A stretch of DNA of 52,500 bases from Glandiceps talaboti (lineage: Eukaryota; Hemichordata; Enteropneusta; Spengelidae), in contig NC_135554.1 of the NCBI RefSeq assembly GCF_964340395.1, forward strand, positions 3,302,975 to 3,355,474, in the 5' to 3' direction. Position 1 is the stretch's first letter; each line of letters starts with the position of its first letter. The notes beneath the pieces were generated by a model that did not search any database, was not told the DNA's origin, and saw only the letters and a program-made list of their open reading frames with translations. Below, piece after piece: positions 37,062-49,457 of the stretch. Made by a program: the position numbers and the translations under genes.

Positions 37062-40000
37062 TATACCGTACCAACACATGTCTTTGGTTGTATGAGATTA
37101 TATATCGTACCAACACATGTCTTTTATTGTCTGAGATTATATATCATACCGAACCATGTCTTTTATTGTCTGAGATTATATATCGTACCAACACATGTCT
37201 TTGGTTGTATGAGATTATATACCGTACCAACACATGTCTTTGGTTGTCTGAGATTATATACCGTACCAACACATGTCTTTTATTGTCTGAGATTATATAT
37301 CGTACCAACACATGTCTTTGGTTGTCTGAGATTATATACCGTACCAACACATGTCTTTGGTTGTATGAGATTATATATCGTACCAACACATGTCTTTTAT
37401 TGTCTGAGATTATATACCGTACCAACACATGTCTTTTATTGTCTGAGATTATATACCGTACCAACACATGTCTTTGGTTGTATGAGATTATATACCGTAC
37501 CAACACATGTCTTTGGTTGTATGAGATTATATATCGTACCAACACATGTCTTTTATTGTCTGAGATTATATACCGTACCAACACATGTCTTTGGTTGTAT
37601 GAGATTATATACCATACCAACACATGTCTTTTATTGTCTGAGATTATATATCGTACCAACACATGTCTTTGGTTGTCTGAGATTATATACCGTACCAACA
37701 CATGTCTTTGGTTGTATGAGATTATATACCATACCAACACATGTCTTTGGTTGTATGAGATTATATACCGTACCAACACATGTCTTTTATTGTCTGAGAT
37801 TATATATCGTACCAACACATGTCTTTTATTGTATGAGATTATATACCATACCAACACATGTCTTTGGTTGTATGAGATTATATATCGTACCAACACATGT
37901 CTTTGGTTGTATGAGATTATATATCGTACCAACACATGTCTTTGGTTGTCTGAGATTATATACCATACCAACACATGTCTTTGGTTGTCTGAGATTATAT
38001 ACCATACCAACACATGTCTTTTATTGTCTGAGATTATATACCGTACCAACACATGTCTTTGGTTGTCTGAGATTATATACCATACCAACACATGTCTTTG
38101 GTTGTCTGAGATTATATACCGTACCAACACATGTCTTTGGTTGTATGAGATTATATATCGTACCAACACATGTCTTTTATTGTCTCAGATTATATATCGT
38201 ACCAACACATGTCTTTGGTTGTATGAGATTATATATCGTACCAACACATGTCTTTGGTTGTATGAGATTATATACCATACCAACACATGTCTGTGGTTGT
38301 ATGAGATTATATATCGTACCAACACATGTCTTTTATTGTCTGAGATTATATACCATACCAACACATGTCTTTGGTTGTATGAGATTATATATCGTACCAA
38401 CACATGTCTTTTATTGTATGAGATTATATACCGTACCAACACATGTCTTTTATTGTCTGAGATTATATACCGTACCAACACATGTCTTTGGTTGTATGAG
38501 ATTATATACCATACCAACACATGTCTGTGGTTGTATGAGATTATATACCATACCAACACATGTCTTTTATTGTATGAGATTATATATCGTACCAACACAT
38601 GTCTTTGGTTGTCTGAGATTATATATCGTACCAACACATGTCTTTTATTGTCTGAGATTATATATCATACCAACACATGTCTTTTATTGTCTGAGATTAT
38701 ATACCGTACCAACACATGTCTTTGGTTGTCTGAGATTATATATCGTACCAACACATGTCTTTGGTTGTCTGAGATTATATATCGTACCAACACATGTCTT
38801 TGGTTGTATGAGATTATATACCATACCAACACATGTCTTTTATTGTCTGAGATTATATATCATACCAACACATGTCTTTTATTGTCTGAGATTATATACC
38901 GTACCAACACATGTCTTTGGTTGTCTGAGATTATATATCGTACCAACACATGTCTTTGGTTGTCTGAGATTATATATCGTACCAACACATGTCTGTGGTT
39001 GTATGAGATTATATACCATACCAACACATGTCTTTGGTTGTATGAGATTATATATCGTACCAACACATGTCTTTGGTTGTATGAGATTATATACCATACC
39101 AACACATGTCTTTTATTGTCTGAGATTATATATCGTACCAACACATGTCTTTGGTTGTCTGATATTATATACCATACCAACACATGTCTTTGGTTGTATG
39201 AGATTATATACCGTACCAACACATGTCTTTTATTGTCTGAGATTATATACCATACCAACACATGTCTTTTATTGTCTGAGATTATATACCGTACCAACAC
39301 ATGTCTTTGGTTGTCTGAGATTATATACCATACCAACACATGTCTTTTATTGTCTGAGATTATATACCGTACCAACACATGTCTTTGGTTGTATGAGATT
39401 ATATACCATACCAACACATGTCTTTGGTTGTATGAGATTATATACCATACCAACACATGTCTTTGGTTGTCTGAGCTTATATACCATACCAACACATGTC
39501 TTTGGTTGTCTGATATTATATACCATACCAACACATGTCTTTTATTGTATGAGATTATATACCGTACCAACACATGTCTTTTATTGTATGAGATTATATA
39601 CCGTACCAACACATGTCTTTGGTTGTATGAGATTATATACCATACCAACACATGTCTTTGGTTGTATGAGATTATATACCATACCAACACATGTCTTTGG
39701 TTGTATGAGATTATATACCGTACCAACACATGTCTTTGGTTGTATGAGATTATATACCATACCAACACATGTCTTTGGTTGTATGAGATTATATACCATA
39801 CCAACACATGTCTTTGGTTGTATGAGATTATATACCATACCAACACATGTCTTTGGTTGTCTGAGATTATATACCGTACCAACACATGTCTTTGGTTGTA
39901 TGAGATTATATACCGTACCAACACATGTCTTTTATTGTCTGAGATTATATATCGTACCAACACATGTCTTTGGTTGTATGACATTATATACCGTACCAAC

Positions 40001-41823
40001 ACATGTCTTTGGTTGTCTGAGATTATATATCGTACCAACACATGTCTTTTATTGTCTGAGATTATATACCATACCAACACATGTCTTTGGTTGTCTGAGA
40101 TTATATACCATACCAACACATGTCTTTGGTTGTCTGAGATTATATACCATACCAACACATGTCTTTTATTGTGTGAGATTATATACCGTACCAACACATG
40201 TCTTTGGTTGTATGAGATTATATACCATACCAACACATGTCTTTGGTTGTATGAGATTATATACCATACCAACACATGTCTTTGGTTGTATGAGATTATA
40301 TACCGTACCAACACATGTCTTTGGTTGTATGAGATTATATACCATACCAACACATGTCTTTTATTGTATGAGATTATATATCGTACCAACACATGTCTTT
40401 GGTTGTCTGAGATTATATATCATACCAACACATGTCTTTGGTTGTCTGAGATTATATATCGTACCAACACATGTCTTTTATTGTATGAGATTATATATCG
40501 TACCAACACATGTCTGTGGTTGTATGAGATTATATACCATACCAACACATGTCTTTTATTGTATGAGATTATATACCATACCAACACATGTCTTTGGTTG
40601 TATGAGATTATATACCATACCAACACATGTCTGTGGTTGCATGAGATTATATATCGTACCAACACATGTCTTTGGTTGTATGAGATTATATACCGTACCA
40701 ACACATGTCTTTGGTTGTATGAGATTATATATCGTACCAACACATGTCTTTGGTTGTCTGAGATTATATACCATACCAACACATGTCTTTTATTGTCTGA
40801 GATTATATATCGTACCAACACATGTCTGTGGTTGTATGAGATTATATATCGTACCAACACATGTCTTTGGTTGTCTGAGATTATATACCATACCAACACA
40901 TGTCTTTTATTGTCTGAGATTATATACCATACCAACACATGTCTGTGGTTGTATGAGATTATATATCGTACCAACACATGTCTTTGGTTGTATGAGATTA
41001 TATACCGTACCAACACATGTCTTTTATTGTCTGAGATTATATATCGTACCAACACATGTCTTTGGTTGTCTGAGATTATATACCATACCAACACATGTCT
41101 TTTATTGTCTGAGATTATATATCGTACCAACACATGTCTTTGGTTGTATGAGATTATATATCGTACCAACACATGTCTTTGGTTGTATGAGATTATATAC
41201 CGTACCAACACATGTCTTTTATTGTCTGAGATTATATATCGTACCAACACATGTCTTTGGTTGTCTGAGATTATATACCATACCAACACATGTCTTTTAT
41301 TGTCTGAGATTATATACCGTACCAACACATGTCTTTTATTGTCTGAGATTATATACCGTACCAACACATGTCTTTGGTTGTTTGAGATTATATACCGTAC
41401 CAACACATGTCTTTTATTGTCTGAGATTATATATCGTACCAACACATGTCTTTTATTGTCTGAGATTATATATCGTACCAACACATGTCTTTTATTGTCT
41501 GAGATTATATATCGTACCAACACATGTCTTTGGTTGTATGAGATTATATATCGTACCAACACATGTCTTTTATTGTCTGAGATTATATATCGTACCAACA
41601 CATGTCTTTGGTTGTATGAGATTATATATCGTACCAACACATGTCTTTGGTTGTATGAGATTATATATCGTACCAACACATGTCTTTGGTTGTATGAGAT
41701 TATATACCGTACCAACACATGTCTTTTATTGTCTGAGATTATATATCGTACCAACACATGTCTTTGGTTGTCTGAGATTATATACCATACCAACACATGT
41801 CTTTTATTGTCTGAGATTATATA
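37062..41823. repeat. Higher-order block, copy 2 (about 122 units)
   Basis: Same markers as copy 1 at +4,992: ACCGAACC at about 37148, TCTCAG at 38184, GAGCTT at 39474, TATGACATT at 39978, GTGTGAG at 40172, GCATGAG at 40640 and TTTGAG at 41381. The match ends where copy 1 has TATATCGT (36832) and copy 2 has TATACCAT (41824). Confidence 0.93.
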
Positions 41824-43440
41824 CCATACCAACACATGTCTTTGGTTGTATGAGATTATATATCGTACCAACACATGTCTTTTATTGTCTGAGATTATAT
41901 ATCGTACCGAACCATGTCTTTGGTTGTCTGAGATTATATATCGTACCAACACATGTCTTTTATTGTCTGAGATTATATATCGTACCAACACATGTCTTTG
42001 GTTGTATGAGATTATATACCGTACCAACACATGTCTTTTATTGTCTGAGATTATATATCATACCAACACATGTCTTTTATTGTCTGAGATTATATACCGT
42101 ACCAACACATGTCTTTGGTTGTCTGAGATTATATATCGTACCAACACATGTCTTTGGTTGTCTGAGATTATATACCGTACCAACACATGTCTTTGGTTGT
42201 CTGAGATTATATATCGTACCAACACATGTCTTTGGTTGTCTGAGATTATATATCGTACCAACACATGTCTTTGGTTGTCTGAGATTATATACCGTACCAA
42301 CACATGTCTTTTATTGTCTGAGATTATATACCGTACCAACACATGTCTTTTATTGTCTGAGATTATATACCGTACCAACACATGTCTTTGGTTGTCTGAG
42401 ATTATATATCGTACCAACACATGTCTTTGGTTGTCTGAGATTATATACCGTACCAACACATGTCTTTTATTGTCTGAGATTATATACCGTACCAACACAT
42501 GTCTTTTATTGTCTGAGATTATATACCATACCAACACATGTCTTTGGTTGTCTGAGATTATATATCGTACCAACACATGTCTGTGGTTGTATGAGATTAT
42601 ATATCGTACCAACACATGTCTTTGGTTGTCTGAGATTATATACCATACCAACACATGTCTTTGGTTGTCTGAGATTATATACCGTACCAACACATGTCTT
42701 TGGTTGTATGAGATTATATATCGTACCAACACATGTCTTTGGTTGTATGAGATTATATACAATACCAACACATGTCTTTGGTTGTATGAGATTATATACC
42801 ATACCAACACATGTCTTTGGTTGTATGAGATTATATACCATACCAACACATGTCTTTGGTTGTATGAGATTATATACCATACCAACACATGTCTTTGGTT
42901 GTATGAGATTATATACCATACCAACACATGTCTTTGGTTGTATGAGATTATATACCATACCAACACATGTCTTTGGTTGTATGAGATTATATACCGTACC
43001 AACACATGTCTTTGGTTGTATGAGATTATATACCATACCAACACATGTCTTTTATTGTATGAGATTATATATCGTACCAACACATGTCTTTGGTTGTCTG
43101 AGATTATATATCATACCAACACATGTCTTTGGTTGTCTGAGATTATATATCGTACCAACACATGTCTTTGGTTGTCTGAGATTATATATCGTACCAACAC
43201 ATGTCTTTGGTTGTATGAGATTATATACCATACCAACACATGTCTTTTATTGTCTAAGATTATATACCATACCAACACATGTCTTTGGTTGTCTGAGATT
43301 ATATACCGTACCAACACATGTCTTTGGTTGTCTGAGATTATATATCGTACCAACACATGTCTTTGGTTGTCTGATATTATATACCATACCGAACCATGTC
43401 TTCTATACCGACAGATGTGCTTGGTTGCCTAAGATTATTA

Positions 43441-45240
43441 TGAACACCTCAACTGAGTGTTTTTTGAAGAAGCTCGTTCAATATTAAACTGAATACTTGG
43501 AGACGCAGGTAAATCTTTTCTTTGTCTGAGTTTTAAGTCGTTTTATATACTATCAGGTAAAAGTGTTTTTGGCTCGTCACTGATAAATGTTGTAAATGTT
43601 ATAACGTTTACACATCTTCATTTGGTTGACAACGCCACCACCTGCTATTTTGTTGGAAGGTATGTCCATTACTGTAATTAGTGATTGGGTAGAGGGCAAA
43701 TACATACATGACCAAAATAAACCAATATAATAATTGTAGGATGTTTCGATGATAAATAGAAAATGTTGGTCATCTTTATTATTTGCCACGATAACAAATA
43801 GTATAGTGGTGCATCATGGGAAAGTATATTGATTACACATAAGTCTTTTGTGAAGTATATAAGTTAAACACAACAAGTATTCCACCAATTCACAGTATTT
43901 AGTCTTTGTTGTAAGCATTCAGTTGCATTGTATTTAGTCTTAGTTACTTTATAGACTCTTTAATGTATTGTCAATCCTTTCACCACCCTATTGTATGTGA
44001 ATGCACGGTTTACAGGGCGGGTTAGATAGTCGTTCAGTTAATAACAATTCGTTAACAATCTGTGTGTGGTGATTTTTGTCTTCAAGCTAACAGACGTAGC
44101 TCTAGATAGTTCACTTCCCCGGCTCTCCATCTCTTCTCGCATGACTCATTTTACAGGGCATGGTCGTCATGACAACAGAGACAATGCAAGAGGAAAGTCG
44201 GTGGTAAATGTAGTATATTTGATTGAAATGGGACATGACATGTGTCTAGTGCTCAAAGTGATGCAATTTGAAATTTAGTTTGAAAGGACCATTTATTGGA
44301 ATTATCTGCATGGATACATTAACAAAGCTATTGACATCCACAATGGTTATAAATTGACCAGTCTACAGTAAAGGTTTGGTGTTTTGTTCCTGGATAGACA
44401 CGATTCCAATAGCTGGACATGATTGCTTACAACGTCAAGATAGTATGTCATGTATGAAATGATGAAAATACGGCAGGATCGAAAACAATCAATAAAAAGA
44501 CAGTAAACAAACTTGCTCAGTCACTTGTAGATAAAGGTGTTTTTTTGTTTTTTTTGTTAATATAAACCCCACTTACACCAATGTTACAAGAAAAGAGCTA
44601 CGTATGGGCTCCGTTGTACTAAACATACAGGTAGGAAAAGAGCTATATGATCATTGTGAGATACAGAAACTGACAAGAATGGAGATTGCTACATGGAAAT
44701 AAAATGTATTATGTTACTCGTCCTCTCACACGTACACGTATGTACTTTACTGGTAGCTTGTATAGTAATTACTGCATTCCAGTCAATTCACTTTGAAGTA
44801 CCGCCGGAGAAATGGGATAACTTGGACAATGGTTAGGGTTTAGCTGAAGTTGAGAAACATACACAACTTATAATTACCTCCTTTCATGTCAAATTCCTGT
44901 TCGTCTTCGATTTCACTCTTACAATCTACATTAACGGATACGAGTGGTTGATTTAAACCATGTAAGAGTTCTGGGGTTACCTTCTGTCATCTCAACAAAC
45001 ATTGATAAATGATGTGATAGAAGACAACTTAAGTCATGTTGACATCCATGGTTCACATCATCATCGGTTGTTCATCACATCATAACTGTGTGACTGTATC
45101 GTATGTTAGTGGGTATTTCATGTATTAAGAGATAATGATGATTGCAACAATATAACAACGATTACAGTTTTGTTCTCCCGTACGTTTTATTTCATTGTGA
45201 TGTTTACTATGAAAAGTGCAGTTTACCTCATTGTGTTTGT
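43441..45240. other. Unique sequence, no gene recognised
   Basis: 1.8 kb of AT-rich unique DNA. Short open frames at 43577-43789 (reverse) and 44066-44278 (forward) have no recognisable features. No RNA gene is seen. Confidence 0.5.
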
Positions 45241-46291
45241 AAGTAATGTTAGCAGTGTATGTTTACTTGTATAATGTTAGCAGTGTATGTTCACTTGTAT
45301 AATGTTAGCAGTGTATGTTCACTTGTATAATGTTAGCAGTGTATGTTCATTTGTATAATGTTAGCAGTGTATGTTCACTTGTATAATGTTAGCAGTGAAT
45401 GTTCACTTGTATAATGTTAGCAGTGAATGTTCACTTGTATAATGTTAGCAGTGTATGTTCACTTGTATAATGTTAGCAGTGTATGTTCACTTGTATAATG
45501 TTAGCAGTGTATGTTCACTTGTATAATGTTAGCAGTGAATGTTCACTTGTATAATGTTAGCAGTGTATGTTCACTTGTATAATGTTAGCAGTGAATGTTC
45601 ACTTGTATAATGTTAGCAGTGAATGTTCACTTGTATAATGTTAGCAGTGAATGTTCACTTGTATAATGTTAGCAGTGTATGTTCACTTGTATAATGTTAG
45701 CAGTGTATGTTCACTTGTATAATGTTAGCAGTGTATGTTCACTTGTATAATGTTAGCAGTGTATGTTCACTTGTATAATGTTAGCAGTGTATGTTCACTT
45801 GTATAATGTTAGCAGTGAATGTTCACTTGTATGTTAGCAGTGTATGTTCACTTGTATAATGTTAGCAGTGTATGTTCACTTGTATAATGTTAGCAGTGTA
45901 TGTTCACTTGTATAATGTTAGCAGTGAATGTTCACTTGTATAATGTTAGCAGTGTATGTTCACTTGTATAATGTTAGCAGTGTATGTTCACTTGTATAAT
46001 GTTAGCAGTGTATGTTCACTTGTATAATGTTAGCAGTGTATGTTCACTTGTATAATGTTAGCAGTGTATGTTCATTTGTATAATGTTAGCAGTGTATGTT
46101 CACTTGTATAATGTTAGCAGTGTATGTTCACTTGTATAATGTTAGCAGTGTATGTTCACTTGTATAATGTTAGCAGTGTATGTTCATTTGTATAATGTTA
46201 GCAGTGTATGTTCACTTGTATAATGTTAGCAGTGTATGTTCACTTGTATAATGTTAGCAGTGTATGTTCACTTGTATAATGTTAGCAGTGT
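45241..46291. repeat. 28-bp minisatellite, about 37 units
   Basis: Direct repeat with a unit containing TGTTAGCAGTGTATGTTCAC plus TTGTATAA (representative unit 45266-45293). Two main variants are GTGTATG/GTGAATG and TTCACTTG/TTCATTTG. One unit near 45830 has lost three bases. The unit length is not a multiple of three, so no long frames appear. Confidence 0.97.
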
Positions 46292-47326
46292 AATGGTGAC
46301 AACCATTAAATGTGTCATTTTTGCAACACAACTTTGTATCTGTTGTTTGACACCATGGCAACAAACACTGATAGTCGGTGTAGCATCACGTTAACACTCA
46401 GTCAGAGACAATCAAGAGTACTTGCATTACGTGGCCTTTTCACTGTAACATCACGACCCGTCGGTTGTAGACTAATGTTTGGGCTAAGTAAATCAAGCAT
46501 ATCACAAACACTTGGGACTTGCACTTTATGGAGATGTCACTTAGTTTTAAATGGAGACTGATGAGACACGTGTCTTCTATTTACGATATCAGTCACATCA
46601 TAACATAATCCCATTTATCTGTACCTTGTAAAATAACCTATTAAATGGATTTTATTCAGTTGCCATAAATAACTAAACCATGCCATGCTTTCCCAACTAG
46701 CTGTCTTACAGTCAATGGAGATAACAGATTTTTAAAATGAATAAAAATCACATTACTTTATTCTATTTCCCGACGTGGATAGACTTCGCTTTCACTTAAG
46801 GTATTGACAGAAGAAAGATGAATACATCTGATACAGTGAATATTTTTGTAGGAAAACTTCCATACCATTTATGTCTTATTATTAAGAGATTATTATTAAT
46901 GAAAGTTTAACAACTTACTGATGAAAATTGCGACATTTTGAGTTATCTCTGAAGTAAAAATTCAAAAATGTACCCCCCCCCCACCCACCATAGTCTTGAA
47001 ATTGATATACCCCTAAAATATTATCTTCGTGTGAGAAGTGTAACGTTAAATCAGTACATACTCTCATTTTGTTAATAAAAATACCCCTAGTGATGTTAAC
47101 TCTGGAGTGACAAATATACGTAATATGTTCATCATATTAAAACGGGGGGAAAATATATTTATGTCATAGGATGTTTTGTTTATTATACCTATAAATAAAG
47201 AATTCGAAATGGTGAAAATATTTTGTATCTTGGTGTTTGCTAACAGACAATTTGCATATTCACGAGACAATAGAAACGGAAAAATAAAAACATAACATTT
47301 TTGTCTCTTAATAATACTAATAATAC
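46292..47326. other. Unique sequence, no gene recognised
   Basis: An 83-codon frame (46310-46561) has no domain and starts at the array border. A C-rich tract (46974-46990) is present. Nothing else is seen. Confidence 0.5.
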
Positions 47327-48329
47327 TATGGCCAAAAAAAAGGATTTGTTTCCCGTCCTCGCACGCGTCATTCCAAACCATGCGCATCGTACGTTTTTAT
47401 TCTGTTTCCCCCTCACTGATCTGCTACCACAGGCAACTGACAACGTACCGAAGTATTTCAACTGTAAAAAAATTCAGTGATTGTATTTTTAGTATATTTA
47501 AAGGGTAATTAAAGTACTGGTAATTTAATGGTACCTCTATACATTTCGTCTGATACGTTGGAACATAGCGTATCATGTAGACGCGTACATACATGTTATA
47601 AGGATGAACGCGTACTCTGTAATACATGTGTTGTAGAAGCTCGTGAGACAGAACGTCTAGCGGACACACAGACAGTTTATAGTATACGCAACGCTATACG
47701 AAGCGACCGAAATTTTCACGATAAGGACAACAGTTTTTAGAAATTATTTCTTAAATTTCCCCATTTCTGAGTTCATATAACACAACTGTGGCAAATATTT
47801 CTATGAATCGTACAATACTTCATGACTACTTTTGCGACGTATGTGTAGAAATAGACAAGGTAGGAAAGCTTGAAATGCGGAAGTGACTAACAATATCCTT
47901 CAAACATTTAAGAGAAAACCCGACAACGCAACGCTACAATTTTATATGCATAGATAAGTCTTTGTTTAATCATGCATTTTACTCATGAACAAACTGAAGC
48001 GAGGATTTCTTCTTTTTTTGATAGTGTTTTTCGATTACGTCCTCTCAACCTTTCCCACCTTATCTATATCATCATTCATGTGTACTAGTGTGACATGTGC
48101 GCTTACGTTCGAGGAGAAGCGAACTACAGAGAACGCGTACGCGTTCGCTGAGATAAACATGAACACGTTCGAATGTAACTAACATGTAAAGAAGACGAAA
48201 TGCATAGAGGTACATCTAAACAAGAATTCTTTAATTACCGTAAATATATAGTATTACAATCACTGAATTTTTTTTACAGTTGAAATACTTCGTACGTTGT
48301 CAGTTGCCTGTGGTAGATCAGTGAGGGGG

Positions 48330-48812
48330 ATGTTTTATTTTTGTATTGCTATGTTTTTGTCCATTCAAGTGTCCGTTGGCAGCAAAATCTTTCGTCCATA
48401 TGGACTTGTCGATGTTGAAAGTTCCACCAAGGTATGCAGATTGTACAAGGACTAATGTAAAGGTATTCTAAGTTCTGGGGATCGATTTATTCTACCCGAA
48501 CAGTACGAACTATGCCGTATTGAGGCTTTGGTGTCACGTGTATATGACGGAAATTTCCAGAGTGTCCCCCTACAAGCAAAACTGGAAGACATAGTGGAAT
48601 TTGGCAAGTACTTAAAGATCGTTTTGATCGAAGACTGTGACAAAGTGTCACAGCAACCTGTTAAAGATGCCTTCCATGTTCTGATGACTCAAAGACATTC
48701 AAAAGTGTGGCCTAAATTTCATAATTTGGATCGCCCAAACAGATGTTTTGAACTCCACAATGCCATTATCAGGTGGTTGCAAGATCGTAACTTGGGATGG
48801 CAAAAGCAGTAA
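48330..48812 (+). pseudogene. Unrecognised coding fragment with one in-frame stop, inside the TIR element
   Basis: A single frame runs from an ATG at 48330 (or 48351) to a TAA at 48810-48812, broken only by a TAA at 48453-48455. The first part reads MFYFCIAMFLSIQVSVGSK, hydrophobic enough to be a signal peptide, then KIFRPYGLVDVESSTKVCRL. The second part (about 118 residues) has ILSSGDRFILPEQYELCRIE, an acidic and hydrophobic middle (KLEDIVEFGKYLKIVLIEDC), then DAFHVLM...KVWPKFHNLDRPNRC...NAIIRWLQDRNLGW. The mixed, non-repetitive amino-acid composition and the single stop in 160 codons suggest a recently dead gene fragment. I do not recognise the family. It could be a host fragment captured by the transposon, a retrocopy (an A25 run follows at 48910), or part of the element's own gene. 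Confidence 0.5.
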
Positions 48813-48891
48813 TAATCCTTGGGAGAACAGTTTGCCAGCGTTCTTGGGGAATGTTTATGGTTGATCGATCCACCAGTTGTATGTTTCCATA

Positions 48892-48934
48892 CCCCCCCCC
48901 CCCCCCATTAAAAAAAAAAAAAAAAAAAAAAAAA
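48892..48934. repeat. C15 run followed by an A25 run
   Basis: Homopolymers C (48892-48906) and A (48910-48934), separated by ATT. They lie about 100 bp after the stop of the coding fragment. Confidence 0.9.
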
Positions 48935-49070
48935 CCCACATCATTGCATCATTTTTTTAAATTACCTTAGGACGGGAAACAAAACCCTTTTTTGGCCTAT
49001 GATGTACATGTAGCTAAGTTTTAGTTTGATGTAATACAACAAAGATTTAGCCTTCTTTGTTGATCAGGAA

Positions 49071-49457
49071 ATTTAGATTGTGCCAGTCAGTAGTGTGTTT
49101 TCATAACATACCTGGTATATATAGATTGTGCCAGTCAGTAGTGTGTTTTCATAACATACCTGGTATATTTAGATTGTGCCAGTCAGTGGTGTGTTTTCAT
49201 AACATACCTGGTATATATAGATTGTGCCAGTCAGTAGTGTGTTTTCATAACATATCTGGTATATTTAGATTGTGCCAGTCAGTGGTGTGTTTTCATAACA
49301 TACCTGGTATATATAGATTGTGCCAGTCAGTAGTGTGTTTTCATAACATACCTGGTATATATAGATTGTGTCAGTCAGTAGTGTGTTTTCATAACATACC
49401 TGGTATATTTAGATTGTGCCAGTCAGTAGTGTGTTTTCATAACATACCTGGTATATT
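49071..49457. repeat. 48-bp minisatellite, eight units
   Basis: Direct repeat with a unit containing AGATTGTGCCAGTCAGTAGT, then GTGTTTTCATAACATACCTG plus GTATATAT or GTATATTT (representative unit 49075-49122). Units are nearly identical; AGTAGT/AGTGGT and ATACC/ATATC are the variants. The open frame with a 16-residue unit (RLCQSVVCFHNIPGIY) reflects the 48-bp period. Confidence 0.97.

Larger units (their letters stand above)
29981..43440. repeat. Giant 39-bp minisatellite, about 345 units, no indels
   Basis: Direct repeat with a 39-bp unit (representative unit 30110-30148). It contains GAGATTATATACCGTACCAA, then CACATGTCTTTGGTTGTCT. Recurrent two-state sites are TGGTTGT/TTATTGT, TCTGAG/TATGAG, TACC/TATC and CGTACC/CATACC. 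Rare markers are CTGTGG, ACCAAACC, ACCGAACC, GTGTGAG, GCATGAG, TTTGAG, TCTCAG, GAGCTT and TATGACATT. Both forward frames stay open for nearly 4,500 codons, which shows that no indel other than a multiple of three exists in about 13.4 kb. The last unit decays after 43390. I consider it non-coding (see findings). A duplicated block of about 122 units lies within it. Confidence 0.98.
47330..48997. mobile_element. Palindromic TIR element carrying a coding-like fragment, about 1.67 kb
   Basis: The outer ends are inverted repeats: GGCCAAAAAAAAGGATTTG...TTTCCCGTCCT at 47330-47360, and its near-complement at 48967-48997. TAT flanks both sides (47327-47329 and 48998-49000) as a possible 3-bp target duplication. 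A second pair of inverted arms lies inside (about 47407-47551 and 48192-48332). They share CCCCTCACTGATC, CAGGCAACTGACAACGTAC and AAGTATTTCAACTGTAAAA, and weaker pairing continues inward to about 47650 and 48120. Between the right inner arm and the right outer end sits about 630 bp that is absent from the left side and contains the pseudogene at 48330-48812. Superfamily unknown. Confidence 0.7.

Noticed and set aside
29981-43440. CRISPR-like array
   Set aside because: Units are head-to-tail without unique spacers, there are no cas genes, and the DNA is eukaryotic in character.
29939-43487. Giant forward open frames (about 4,470-4,500 codons) and many reverse frames over the 39-bp array
   Set aside because: They are products of a 39-bp period (13 codons). 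Variation among units is mostly amino-acid changing in all open frames, and there is no promoter or exon context.
46310-46561. 83-codon frame after the 28-bp array
   Set aside because: No domain. It begins at the array border and has a composition that gives no support for coding.
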